Assembly (NCBI GenBank): GCA_903813345.2
Contig: CAIIXF020000001.1
Span: forward strand, 13,723,915 to 13,787,914
DNA from: Owenia fusiformis
Taxonomy: Eukaryota > Annelida > Polychaeta > Sabellida > Oweniidae
Reading direction: 5' to 3'
Length of the DNA stretch: 64,000 nucleotides
Of the stretch, positions 38,601 to 50,400 are shown piece after piece; positions within the stretch are counted from its first letter, which is position 1, and the number at the start of each line of letters is the position of its first letter. A model generated the notes under the pieces. It ran no database searches. It saw only the letters and a list, made by a program, of their open reading frames with translations, and had not been told where the DNA came from. Made by a program: the position numbers and the translations under genes.

Positions 38601-41600
38601 TTCTCTTCTTTCTTTTCCTCAGATTTTTTCTCATCTTCTTTCTCAGTGTCGGCTTTGTCTTCTCTCTCACTCTCCTTGTCTTTATCTTCTGTCTTCTCTT
38701 TCTTCTTGCTTTTCTTCTCCTTCTTGGACTTCTGGAGAACGGGATAGAGATATCACCTCATTAATTTTTATCGTTCAAGTAGAACATAAAATTGAGCAAC
38801 TCATATCTTAATTTGATAAACGATTATTTCTTAATTCACATCATGTGTACTACATCTGCATAAGAGTATACCACCTCCTCTCACTTCAATAGATGATGAA
38901 AAAGTCAATATGATTTCTCTCACTTTTGAAAATATCTTAAAACAGCCATACCAACAAGAAAACATCTGAGCAAACTGCTCCTGTAGAAGATGTAATTCAC
39001 AGTAGAAAATTTCATTTTGGAAACCTGTAGAAACAGCAGTTGCTTTCAAATGAAAGAGCTGGTCTACAGGAGATAGTAACATATGGAGTTTTATTCTTAA
39101 ATAAGAGTGCCATACCTTTTCCTCATCAACCTCCTCCTCTCTATCACTCTCTTTAATTTTCTTTTTCTTCTTGTCCTTGTCTTTCTTCCTGTCAACCTTT
39201 GCCGCCCTGTGGAATAGACCTTTTGCCAAAAGTGAGTCTAAATAATAGACTATTGATCTTCTGTCTGTGAATAATACTTCAGTCCCTTTTCCCCCACTGG
39301 CCCACTTGGAATCCATCAACATGTCAACTGCCTTGGAAGCTAAAAAATATGAAGGATAATGCAGAGAGGGATTTATGTTTCAGTTTTTGAATACATCATT
39401 TCTCCAACACTGAAATAACTAATACATATCATCAAATCGATGTACATGTCGAAACAATTTTTTGACCTACAGCTAGTGATTTTTGGAGAAAGTAGTGGTC
39501 ACTTCAAGAGTTTTCCATCCATCCATAAAATGATATTTTATCCATAAGATGATTGTAGATTTTAATGCTAAACTTCATCTGTGTTTTTGGCAGTCACTTT
39601 TAATACCAGAAATTACACACTGGAATTTCACATGATAAGATCACTGTAAATGCCTGATATGCTAATTAAAGCAATAACTGTTGCTAACGTATGCTTATAA
39701 AAGTGTTGTTTCCAAGAAAATTCAAAAATAGCAGCAATTTTGAATTCTAGTAGGCCTACTGCGTCAAAGATCTTAAAACAAAATAATTGTGTTTGAATGG
39801 GCAAATTATATACTGGCCTTACCAATAAAGTATTGCACTGTCATGCCAACAAGTTTTGCCTCCTTCTTGGGAAGATTAAACCGAAGGTGTTTGGCCACTG
39901 CATACTCCTCCTTGGTTGGCTTATCATCATCATTCTGCAGAAATACACAAGATACAAATACAGTAAAACCTTTTTCAGCGAAGACCTCTCTCTAGTGACC
40001 ATCTAGTGTTTAGTGAACACAATTTCAAGACACATTTTACAATGAGAATAACATTCAGATGACAATAGATGTCTACATGCGGTGGTAAGAGTTCAATAGA
40101 ATACATGTATATTGGTCAGTTTCAGTTCTGAAATTCCAGTTTGAAAAATACACAAAAATGGCGAAAAGGAAATTAAATGCAGTGTTCTCCCCAAAAAAAA
40201 TTTTCAACTGGGTGCAAGATTTCAAGTCTAAAAAAATCAGCACTCGCTACGCTCACAATATCTCAGTGTAGGTGCTTACTTCACTCATTCTTTAAATCAG
40301 AAGTTGAAGTGCAGATGCCAACTGGGTGCCAACTGGGTGGCCTTTTGTTTCAAGTAGGGGGAGCCCCCGGTAAAAGTGACATGGGGAGATCACTGAAATG
40401 TGACAATTTATTTAATTAGTCTTACCACCACACACAGACATGTATAGTCAACATCATCTGAAAGAATACACCCAAGAAGAATTGCTGTTAAAGGGATTGT
40501 TCCTGGTATAAAATCAACTAACACTAACACTCCAGTATGACCATGACAAACTGCAGGGCAAATACATGGCAAATGAAATTCCATCCCTCAAAATGCTATG
40601 TACTGAGTATTCATAGACGTAAATCACCCATCACACACAAGTACACTATGTTAGGGGAAGAATTAAAATCTGTGACTCACATTCCATATCTAGGAATTGA
40701 AATAACCAACAACCTCAACTGAACCACACACATACAAACAGTAGTATCAAAATCTAACAAGGGTCTAGGCTTCCTTCCGCTCAACCTCCATCAGTGCCCA
40801 GAAAACATTAAAGCCCGGGCATACAAGTCACTAGTACAGCCAAACCTAGAATATGCTAGTGCAGCATGGGATCCTTACCACCAGATAGATTTCAAAATCC
40901 TGGAACAGGTACAAAAGAGAGCAGCCAGATTTGTTACCAAATGTCACTCTAAGGGAACCAGACTGTGTCACCCAAGCTCTCAAAGACATCTGCAGTGGGA
41001 ATAGCTACAATCGCGAAGAGAGGCCTCCAGACTTTCCCCTTTCTATAAAGAAACTCACAACTTAGCATCCATCTCTATACCCACATACTTCAGCCCTCAA
41101 ACAAACACAAGCACTGCCACTAGACTGTTCCATCCATCCAAATTTATCCAAGCAGCTGCCAGAACGGATGTATACAAGTTTAGCTACTTTCTAAGGACAA
41201 TAGTAAAATGGAACCCTCTGTCTAGTAATATTTTGGACAGTGATCAGGTGATAGCTTATACAGTTTTAAAGATCTAATAGCAAAGGTTTTGCAAAAATAA
41301 ATCAATGCAGTGTAAAACAAATGTATGTATAATGAAGAAATAAATATTTAATGAAAAAAATAGATATGTGTTTGTAATATTGGTATTAACTTAAGATTAA
41401 AAAGTGTCACTATCTCTTTCATTTTTCAACAAATATAGGCTCACCTGACATATGACGCGGGGCAGTCAATTTTGATCTATCGTAGACCATATCAGTATCA
41501 AACTGCCGATATTTCAACCTCGTCTTGCGAGGCCATTTTTATTTGAAACATCTTGAATTTGGTGTCAAAATAAAGCTGGTCACGCCCACTTTCAGAGTTA

Positions 41601-44523
41601 TCAATGAATCATTTACTACGACTACTATATTCATTTAGGAGGCGTGTAAAGTTAACCAATCAGAAAGACAATTGCTCCATATATGACAGTTCATTAACAT
41701 ATTCAGTGTTTACTATTGTTTTTCGCGTCATGACAACACGAGTAGTAACCAATCAAAATGCCGTATTTTATCACGTGAGTTCAGAGTGACATGCACGACA
41801 TGTAAGTTTAGTCTGAGCTGATCGCGATGTTGAACAATTTCTTCTCGGAATTTGTCCAGAGAAATCAGCGATTCTAAATTAAGGTAGGATCTCCCATTTC
41901 TTCCTGTACAAGTTTTAACTTATCTCTATCGAATCCTAAAGTTTTGGATGAAGATATGAAGCATACGTTTAAAAACGAAGCGATTAATTTGACGATCTGA
42001 TTTTGCAATTTGCAATGGCCAATTTACTGCAAGTCTGCGTGTATTTGACAAGAGATAGCGCCAAGTCTTGTATCCGAATGCTTGTTAAGCCACTCAAAAA
42101 CAAGATCCATATTTTCTAAATTTGATAACTTTGCAGAGAGCCCGTTTTCATAACCTGTTTTCCGCGTCTAAATTCAAACTGAGTAGGATTATAGGATCGC
42201 TGGGATTCTCAGTCAATGGCAACGGGTCTTCATTCCAGAACGCACATTTTTTTAGTTGATTCTCCGTCATAGTACTTGTCTAAAGTCCATATCTGCTCTT
42301 TTACTGGCATACTTGGACATATTTCCCCTCCTTAAATTGTCCTCCTTAAATAACACCCTCTCGCCGATTTATATATAGCCATTTCCCAGAACCCGGGAGT
42401 CAGAATCGCTGATGTTTGCCATATTGAACATGTTGAAATATGTACTGTAATATCTGTAATACTAGGCATTGCCTGCTACGCGTAAGGGTCACGTGACTAG
42501 CGCGATACAGGAAAAATGGGGAATTTCGAAACAACAATTTTTGGGCACTTTTATTGCAAATTTCAGGTATTTATAAGTGTTTGTGGTATAAAATATAATC
42601 CACAGACATAAATGAACATCCAAACTACATATTTTATTACGTTTTGGAGCCTTTTTTGCTTTTAAAATGACATCTTTAAGGTAAGTCTGCATGTTCAGAA
42701 TTTTGCTGCAATCTTCAATTGAGTGACACATGTTATTTTTCAAATAGAAATCACTTCTTCTCCACATTGTCTACACTATTGTCTCTTTTGCAAAAAGAGT
42801 GCACTTATGTGCCTAGAAGACAGTAAAGAAGTTTTTTTGTAAAATGTATAAAAAAGAGAAAATTCAGTGAGAATTTTTTTTAATATACATTTTACAAAAC
42901 AAATCTTCTCACCAGTATTTTCTAGGTTCATTAGTGCACTCTTTGTGCAAAACTGAAAGATGTAGACAATTTGGGGAAGGAGTGATTCCTATTTGAAAAA
43001 TAAAATATGACTCAATTGAGGAATGCAGCAAAATTCTGAACATGCAGACTTAACTTTAATCTGTCAGCAAGCAGCTTAACAATTAAGCTTTGTGTTTTAG
43101 CAATAGGTCTATGGTAAATGGGCCAACCAGGGAGTTTCCTTTCAATTTTAAAATGAGTTGTAACCAAACCATAGAGGCATAGATCTATTATCTGATTATT
43201 TAAATGTTAGGTTTAAATTATATTTCATTCAAATTCTATCACTGTTAAACTATATATCTGCTTCAAATGGGCTTATTAGCCTTCAGCAGATTATTAATGT
43301 ACATGTAGATGATTTCATGACAACGTTTTTAGGTTGTATTGGCCAGATATCAAAATTGAAGCTTTTTAGGTGTATCTCACTGTCAGCCCATAATAATGAA
43401 CTTACTCCTAGCACCATTTTGACCAGAAGTTATTGTGATCAACTCTTTTTATGGTTTTATTTACTCGAGTCTCTAGCCAATACTTGGCTAGAGGGGATTT
43501 CATCTGGAATACGTGAACTCTATTTGAAAAAAGCTGGCCGGGGTGTCATAAATTAATTGAATATTTTAAAAATCGCCAGATAAATAAATCATTAATCAAA
43601 CCGGACCCAGCTCGGCTCCTTGATGAGATATGACATGATTTCGACAGGATTTCGTCTAAAATTAAAACAAAATGGCTCCAAGAAAAATGGCAATGTTCGA
43701 AAACTGGACGAAATGTCGTTAACGTCTGACATTAGTAACTGGCTGTAAATTCTAAGTTAGCGATCCAGAAAATGTGAACTAATACACTGATCACTTTATG
43801 TGTGTTTTGGAATTTTTGGTGAGGTAATAAGACCAAAACTCGCAATTCAAATTGTGATGTGGAAAAATGGCGTACATATGATTTCAAATTTTATGATTAC
43901 GACATGACCAGTTGTTCATGCAGGAATATATCTGTACTGGAAGGCCACGATACAGTGGCCTTAGAAAAAGGTAAGGTTTTATATACTGGGTTAGTCATTT
44001 TGACTGGAAGTGTCTCAAGTCTGAGATACAGGGTGGACGAGTTTTTGTTTCCAAAATATTGCATAGTTCATTTTTGAGCCACCTTTCTGTGTTGTGTTTG
44101 CAGGACCCCCCCCCCCCCCACACACACACACACACTGTACCCAGGCCAGGAGCACCGGTGAAACGCAGAGGTTGAATCTTCACCTAAATATTGGATTTAA
44201 GCAACCAACCATTTCAACGAGTCTATGGAATCAATTTGTGAGCAGGAAGCACTAAAAACCACATACAACATATGTATATAACCCCCATGAGATCGACATG
44301 ACGACGTCTTCAAAAATTAAAAATTATTTCGACATATGGAATTTTTAACTTCCATTTATGGAGTGTTTTGGGAAGTATAAGCTCTATAAATCAATCAAGA
44401 CGATGGAGTAAGTGGTTGTGTATTGAAATATTACGAACTAATATAAGCAGCTGTCCCCATACGTATACAATAACCAAATCTTACCACTTTTCTTTTACTT
44501 TTGGTCTTTCTCCGTTCAGCCAT
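35656..44523 (-). CDS. SEC62: SEC62, ER protein-translocation subunit, eight exons, complete
   Basis: Exons in transcript order are 44485-44523, 39823-39934, 39116-39339, 38597-38731, 37910-37990, 37026-37086, 36502-36621 and 35656-36035. All have GT-AG introns and agreeing phases, giving 383 residues (human about 399, also eight exons). The product begins MAERRKTKSKRK. An N-terminal cytosolic domain carries HLRFNLPKKEAKLVGMTVQY, then comes a long Lys/Glu-rich linker (exons 3-5). The FYVWIYDPVPPKTFIIG segment leads into two membrane helices (about 211-230 and 238-269) separated by PLWPPEVRLG. The C-terminal cytosolic tail has HHFWMLPNLTEDVGFFESF and an acidic end. Sec62 works with Sec61/Sec63 in post-translational import of short precursors into the ER, and in vertebrates is also an ER-phagy receptor. 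The tail motif YEII (360-363) sits where the human LC3-binding motif lies. Confidence 0.96.
35719..35730 (-). other. Candidate LC3-interacting motif (YEII) in the SEC62 tail
   Basis: Residues 360-363 read Tyr-Glu-Ile-Ile, preceded by NGNG and surrounded by acidic residues. This fits the aromatic-x-x-aliphatic LIR consensus. The human protein has an aromatic-E-M-I motif in the same context (established for vertebrate SEC62). Function here is inferred from position. Confidence 0.55.
36241..36367. mobile_element. MITE-like inverted repeat in SEC62 intron 7
   Basis: The left arm CTGGGGGCCATTAACAGAAA (36241-) and the right arm TTTCTGTTAATGACCCCCAG (-36367) pair over about 45 bases each around a centre of about 37 bases. 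It lies wholly within the intron between the last two coding exons. Confidence 0.8.
37368..37468. repeat. Short tandem repeat, three copies, in SEC62 intron 5
   Basis: AACTGATCTTGTACTCAAGC followed by TACCTAAATCACT is repeated about three times at a spacing of about 34 bases. Confidence 0.85.
40180..40365. repeat. Probable dispersed repeat in SEC62 intron 1
   Basis: Contains AACTGGGTGCAAGATTTCAAG and a later doublet CAACTGGGTGCCAACTGGGTGG. A similar but diverged phrase (CAACTGGGTCTTTGGTGCAAAATTT) occurs at about 17288-17312. The family is not identified. Confidence 0.3.
40530..41275 (+). pseudogene. Decayed non-LTR retrotransposon, reverse-transcriptase C-terminal part
   Basis: Located in SEC62 intron 1 on the opposite strand. 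The plus strand encodes, across several frames and stops, the hallmarks of the region after the catalytic core of LINE-type reverse transcriptases: NTWQMKFHPSKCYVL, HIPYLGIEITNNL, GLGFLPLNL, then AYKSLVQPNLEYASAAWDPY and EQVQKRAARFVT, then a degenerate tail (SSNILDSDQVIAYTVLK). The 5' part with the polymerase active site and endonuclease is absent. It is probably CR1/L2- or Jockey-like; the exact clade is undetermined. Confidence 0.85.
41440..41890 (+). promoter_or_regulatory. Promoter-like island in SEC62 intron 1
   Basis: A locally less AT-rich stretch with two CCAAT boxes (AACCAATCAGAAAG about 41656, AACCAATCAAAATG about 41749) and an E-box ATCACGTGAG (about 41770). It is followed by two donor-like sites (ATGTAAGTTT at about 41800; TTAAGGTAGGAT at about 41880). 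Between the donors an ATG opens 16 codons before a stop. This could be an antisense or alternative promoter with a non-coding first exon, or another repeat. Confidence 0.25.
42676..43058. repeat. Long fold-back element in SEC62 intron 1
   Basis: The left arm 42676-42850 contains GTCTGCATGTTCAGAATTTT, TATTTTTCAAATAG and AAAAAGAGTGCAC. The right arm 42884-43058 contains their reverse complements GTGCACTCTTTGTG, CTATTTGAAAAATA and AAAATTCTGAACATGCAGAC. Arms are about 175 bases and the loop about 35 bases. It has no coding capacity. Confidence 0.88.
44105..44136. repeat. Poly-C followed by (CA)n
   Basis: A run of C passes directly into an ACAC microsatellite. Confidence 0.95.
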
Positions 44524-47010
44524 TTTGGTTTTTACTAAATTTAAAACTCCACTGAACGAAAAAAGATTCAGACAATTTTTATTCCCGGGTGGATTTGAGC
44601 GGCTCTCAATGCCTTTGATTCATTTGTACTGTAGGTTAGTCCCAGGAGGTTAGTCCTACCACGACTCTACTTGAATTGGTACATTTAAGGTGAATCCCAA
44701 CTATGGCATTTATTATGGTTGAGAAATAAGGATCGAAACCAGCCAAAGTGTTAAATGTGGGGGGGGGCACTTGAAATGTGACGGTGTGTCATTGAGTCCG
44801 CCTTTCGTCCTGTCACACAGGCTGAATGCTACATGTAGATGTATTATAGGAAATATGATGTACTAAGAATTTGCAACTATCTTTGATTTTAAGAGTATTG
44901 GTTCTCAGTTTAAACATTAGGCCCATTCTTCAACACGCATGATATTAAAAGTGCAGTGTCTAATAAAAGCACAATTAGACTGTAACCCCCTGATGTTTTT
45001 GGATCTAAAAGATGTATAAAAAGTTGGCCAGTCTACTGATCAACTTTGAGGCTTCAACCACTTCGTAACGCGATCAATTTGACGATTGTCCACAGATATT
45101 ACTTTTCTACTGGCTAGTAACAGTCGAAATGAAATTGAAAAAATTTGTTCGTTTTGTTTTTTTCATTTAGAATCACAACACATTTTTTGTTATCTTTCCA
45201 CATGACTTAAGAAAAAAATTAGTCATATTTATTACTTTCAAGAGTTTCATAATTATCTATCTATCTACTTAGAAAAATGGTTGTACGCTTTGGGCTTACT
45301 GCGTTTTATCTGACAGTTGGTTGTTCTGATGGCTTTTCTGTTAATTTCCCAATATATCGGAGATATTTTACCCTCAATTTGTTCTCAAGATATATATTTT
45401 AGGTATGTAAGATATTACATGAGCAATTATAATGGGACATCACTGATTGTCTGGGGCCGGGGGAGAATCCTAGGCGATATTCCCCCTTTAATGACATCAC
45501 TGTTGCCGAATGAAGGTCCGGGATGAAGGTCCCTTGGTGTTGTGAACTTGAATTGTGGTCGATCGAATGGTACTTGAATGGCGGGGAGGGAGCATCAAAC
45601 ATTGTTCCTCCTACATTACATCGTTGCCGGTTGAGACTAGTTTACCATATAGCCGGTGTGCCCTTAGATCTTTTCTTTTCTGTACAACTTTTGCTCCTTT
45701 CCCTTTAGAAGGCCACCTGTGGATATCATTTTGCAGTGATGGAGGGAGATAATTTCATAGTTTTCCTCCGCTCCCCGGGCCACGAATATGATATGACTGG
45801 AATTGTTGTTCTCAGTCCAAGAATGCATTATGGTAATAGGACGTACATTTGTGCATCAAAATGGGGCAGACGAACTGTTTTATTTCAATCAATCCCACCA
45901 CTCAAAAGAACACGAAACAGCATTATTCAGTTTAGGTTATTTTTATTCATCCTATGCAATATATGCAATTTATTAATAATTTTACACGGCAGGCACAAAG
46001 GCCTACGTCAGGAATCCAAGCTTATAAGTAAAATCCTCAACATAACTGATACACTTTTAAATAATAATTCTATTCTGCTATCTAAATTGTATTTAATTAC
46101 TAACTGATTAAATAATTGACTAATTATGACAAATGGACATCAAAATGCAGGGACGATTCTCCATTCTCCAAGGAGAACATAGGCTAAGAATATGATAAGC
46201 CACAACAAAATGACTTCATGCACCGTATAAACATCTAAATAACTAAAACGTCACGAATTTCTTCTAGTTCGGAACTCAACAAGGCAATACATGTCACCAA
46301 CTGGTTAGTTATTGCAAATGATTAAACATGTTAAAAATCTACTTATTTGTTGCCATGGTAACATTTTAGGTCAATGTGTCTATGCATTCTTAAGTTACAA
46401 TATATAACAAATTTGAGAAATGTTTAAAGACAAATAGTCTGTTTCCATGGTAACAGATATTCATTGCCATGGTAACTGAATCTGCCAAAATATGTTAAAA
46501 GTCGTCAATGTCTTTATGTTTTAACAAAAAAATTAATGACCATGTGAACACTTCTTTTTAAATTACTACAAATGGTAACAAACGGTAACAGGTCCACTTA
46601 TTTGTTGCCATGGTAACAGAAATGTATTGGAACCTCAGATATTCACAGTAAAAAATCAAGTCACTCTAAAAAGTACTTGTTAAAGTTATTGGAAGTTGTA
46701 AGAATTTGTTACGTGCGCCGACCGCCGAACATCGTCCACAAGTTGGAGACTATAACAACATGTTACCACTTCTGGTGGTGACATAAAAATGGATACATAT
46801 ACAGCGGATCGAGACATAATATAATATGTATATCTGTAGTACAAGTCTCTGGTGTCAGTAAGGTTCAGATACATATAAACACCCATGTCAAGAAACTAAT
46901 GATGGTAATGATAATCAGTACAATTAGTTTCTAAAACTATATACACATTCAAACAAAATATTAATATCACTATTCATTCTTAAACTATTCCTGAAGCATA
47001 GTCACGGTGA
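44524..47010. other. Spacer between SEC62 start and the first receptor gene's 3' end
   Basis: It includes the SEC62 promoter, for which I see no clear TATA box. Several overlapping short plus-strand reading frames (45317-46107) show no recognisable domains. 46330-46640 has four copies of CCATGGTAAC, and 46680-46790 is a dispersed-repeat copy. Confidence 0.5.
46680..46790 (-). repeat. Dispersed repeat copy, reverse orientation
   Basis: TTATTGGAAGTTGTAAGAAT then TTGTTACGTGCGCCGACCGC. It ends CACTTCTGGTGGTGACATAA, the reverse complement of the plus-strand family's TTTATGTC... start. It matches 33950-34010 in its first half. Confidence 0.6.
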
Positions 47011-47277
47011 CTATCCAGGCCCCGTATATCCCGTGCAAGTTCCCGCTGACATCGCGTGCAATAAGTTCATGTTAGAAGCGGGGTTTGAGAGATATGATAA
47101 ATATAGTTAAGTTGAAGAACGTCGTTGCACTGCAATTAAAATAGCCATTGTACAATGAAATAAATTTTGTCCTAAAGTTTCATAGAAAATGTTATATATC
47201 AACTTCATCATATCTCTCAAGGCCCCGCTTCTAACACATGAGCTCATTGCTCGTGATGTCAGCGGAGCCTGGATAGT
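47011..47277. repeat. Fold-back element downstream of the first receptor gene
   Basis: The left arm 47011-47115 (CTATCCAGGCCCCG ... TTAGAAGCGGGGTTTGAGAG ... AGTTGAAG) pairs with the right arm 47190-47277 (CAACTTCATCATATCTCTCA ... GGCCCCGCTTCTAA ... GGAGCCTGGATAG). The loop is about 75 bases. It lies between the receptor gene's stop codon and SEC62. Confidence 0.8.
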
Positions 47278-47453
47278 TGGTTGGCCAATAGACTTGCTTT
47301 TAAACTCGCTCGTTATTCAATCCGTTCATTCAAAGAAGCTATAACATATGTTGATATTCCATTGGAAAGGCATCTTGATTAGCAATAAACTGATAAAGAA
47401 GTCTGGGTCTCGACAGATATTGCCTCTTAAAAATTATTCCTTAATTCAAAGTC

Positions 47454-50400
47454 TCACTTTTCATTAGGATTAAATATATGTGGAATAGAGAAGAATACGG
47501 CAAGTGTTGAGGCCAACGTAAACGTAAGAAACACCCATAGGCACATTCTGTCAATAACCATTGCTGCAAATTTCCAATCGTTGATTTCCTCACCACTTTC
47601 ATTATCCTCTTTGATTTTGTTAGTTATGGATCTTAATTCCCTGAGGATCATTTTTAGTTCTGTTTTAGTGATAAAGTTATCGTCCTGTTGCATGGATGGC
47701 ATATCCCCGAAACTTGATGGTGTGTACGGATAGTAATCATCATCATCTTTAATGTTCATTATCAGGCTTTTAGAGGGCTGTAGTTGTTTTTCTAAGTCTC
47801 TCATAGCTGATTTTCTCTTGAGACTGCGTCTTGAAATGTCTCTGCCTGGGCGATGCAAGCGGACGACCCATGCACCCCACTCGCAGATCAACGTTTTCAC
47901 CTTAAAATGAATACCGTAGTTGTTATCAATTGAATAGTCTTCTCAGTGGTCTAGGGGTGAAATAAACTTAGTATTTTCAGGTTTTGTGAACAATGGAACT
48001 TAGACTTGAAATATACAGGGTGTTCCAAAAATATGTATCAGGGAATCGGAATCAACTGACATAGGGATAAAGGAGAAGATGACCTAATGGTTTTTAACAT
48101 TGTGTCAATGGGGATTTAGCATATAAGCTTTTTCAGAAAACTTAAAAATCCTTGGAAATTGAATACAGGAAAATAACTGTGCATAAAGTTGTTTTAACAG
48201 AAAAATTCCATACAGAATTCAAATATGTCATCAAATAGAAGAAAATGATAGTCTTTGATGACAAAAATGCATATCTCATAAATGAAAAGCGAGACTTGAA
48301 CGAGATTTCAAAGTTATAGTAAAGCCTATTCACCTCAATGTTCCACGGAAGAACTATTCGGAGGAGGTTCAAAATTGCTTTGAACATCCATGACATCAAG
48401 TTATTGATCACATCAATGGATGCAGTAATCATGTAAATGAATGAAAATGGGTATTTTCCCCCCAAATGAATCGAAATATTTACAGGGAAAAAACAATTCG
48501 AAGAAATGGTATCACGTACCCAGCTTGGCATTATGTACATGTCTGGATTCCTGTGGTGGAAGTTGAGAACTAACACAGTCAGGCAAACTGATAAGGTACA
48601 CATTACCATGATGCAGGCAAAATATACAGCTGCAAAAACATTAGAATCAGCTTGAAATTAAACACGAATATGATTGAATTTAAGTTTCACAAATGAGTAA
48701 AAAAACAAATTACTATTCATTCAGATACTCTGTTACTCAAAAATATTATATAGCGTTATAGGACTTCAGACAAAATGATGGTTTCCGCAAATGATATACC
48801 ATTGCATGGAGAAGGTCGTCATTTCCTTTGTTATAACGAACATCTGAGTAAAAAATAAATTGTGTCTGTGAGGTTATCTTAGCATTTTAAGAAAAATAAC
48901 TTGATCCCCATAGCGGACAAATGTTCTGATCTCACCCTGTAAATATATTCCCCATCAAACATACCTAATATCGGGACTGATCCTGAGGTGGCGGGTATCA
49001 TTTCAGCCACAATCATCATAAACACAGATAAGGCTAGCAGAATTGTCACACCTACATGGTAAAAATATATTGTGATCAGTACTAGTAGTATTATACAATA
49101 AGATATATTTCAATTTACGTGTGTTTTTTAAAAAAGGTACAAAACGTTACAAAAAATAATCGAAAATACATTTCTTACAAGCCCCTTTTAATCAAGGTGT
49201 TAATGTTCTTACCCAATCCGATTTTTTCTCCTGCATCGGGAGGAAGCACAAAGAGAAGAATGGAAATCGAAGAGATCATGAAACACGGGATGATCAAATT
49301 GAAGCCATAGTACAGTGTCTTGCGTCTTATGTGTAAAGTGAAGGTAACATCAGGGTATTCTTCAATACAGCACTCATATTTAAAAATGTTTCTTTCTGCT
49401 GGGTGAGCTGAAAAACAAAAAAAATATAACTAGAAATATTAATGATAGTAAAAAATAATCCAGGGAAAATAATACTGCAGGGAAAAATAAGTTGAATTTT
49501 TTCATTTGTCCGGAGTTTGTTTCCTTCCTTTGCGATTCAATGCTCCATTTACCAATTCTATGGTTTCTTCATTAATTTTTGGATTTTATTTTCCCATTTG
49601 GCAACCGTACTCGTATATCAATACATACTTACAATGACTTATAACTGAATTTATATAAATAGATGATACCTAACACAGCCCATTCTCCACTCTCTTGGTA
49701 GGTTGACATATCAATCTCGTTCCATTTCAGGGTTAGATTAATTTTTCCTGCATCATAAGTCCATGAACCAAATTTCATTATACACTTTTGTTCATCAAAT
49801 GGAAACCTATAAACATCACGACTTGTTTTAAATTATAGTTGATTTTCTACAATTGATTAGTAAGAAACAACACAAAATGTCCCTTCTCATCCCTTTGCTA
49901 TAACTTTTGTTCTGCTGGTTTTTCCTTTTGAAACTTTCACTGACAATCAGCATATTACCATTAAAGTTATTGTTACTATGGTAACCGTTGTTAAAGATCA
50001 ACTCACCATTTAATGTTTATTGAACAGGATGATATGTAGAGTCCAATTGGTACCCAGGTAAGAAGGCCACTAGAATACACAACAATGTTTGTCGAAAACT
50101 TCGAGTCAATATCTTCGTCAGCACTGAAAAGCATAGAGTGTTTTTTGAAAAATAATTCAACTCATTTTATAGAGAGAAATGAAGGTTTATATGAGCGATG
50201 AATATGATAATGCTAAGTTTAGCAGCAATGGATAAAATGGAAACTTTCAAATTTTGTCAATGACGGTTTATCCGAATATCTACTGAAAATCGTATCATAC
50301 AATCGCTTCCACTAAGAGTTTAATCATATAAATAGACAAAATGGAACTAAATTCCTGGAGTAAACACATTGTATTACCTATTATACATTAATATATCTGG

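Noticed and set aside
42360-42430. TATA-like TTTATATATAGCC in SEC62 intron 1
   Set aside because: A single AT-rich motif without other promoter elements, in an AT-rich genome.
45317-46107. Run of overlapping plus-strand reading frames upstream of SEC62
   Set aside because: Frames overlap one another, composition is not coding-like and no motif is recognisable.
48010-48140. Transposon-like end CAGGGTGTTCCAAAA in a receptor gene 1 intron
   Set aside because: No opposite end could be found, so element boundaries cannot be supported.
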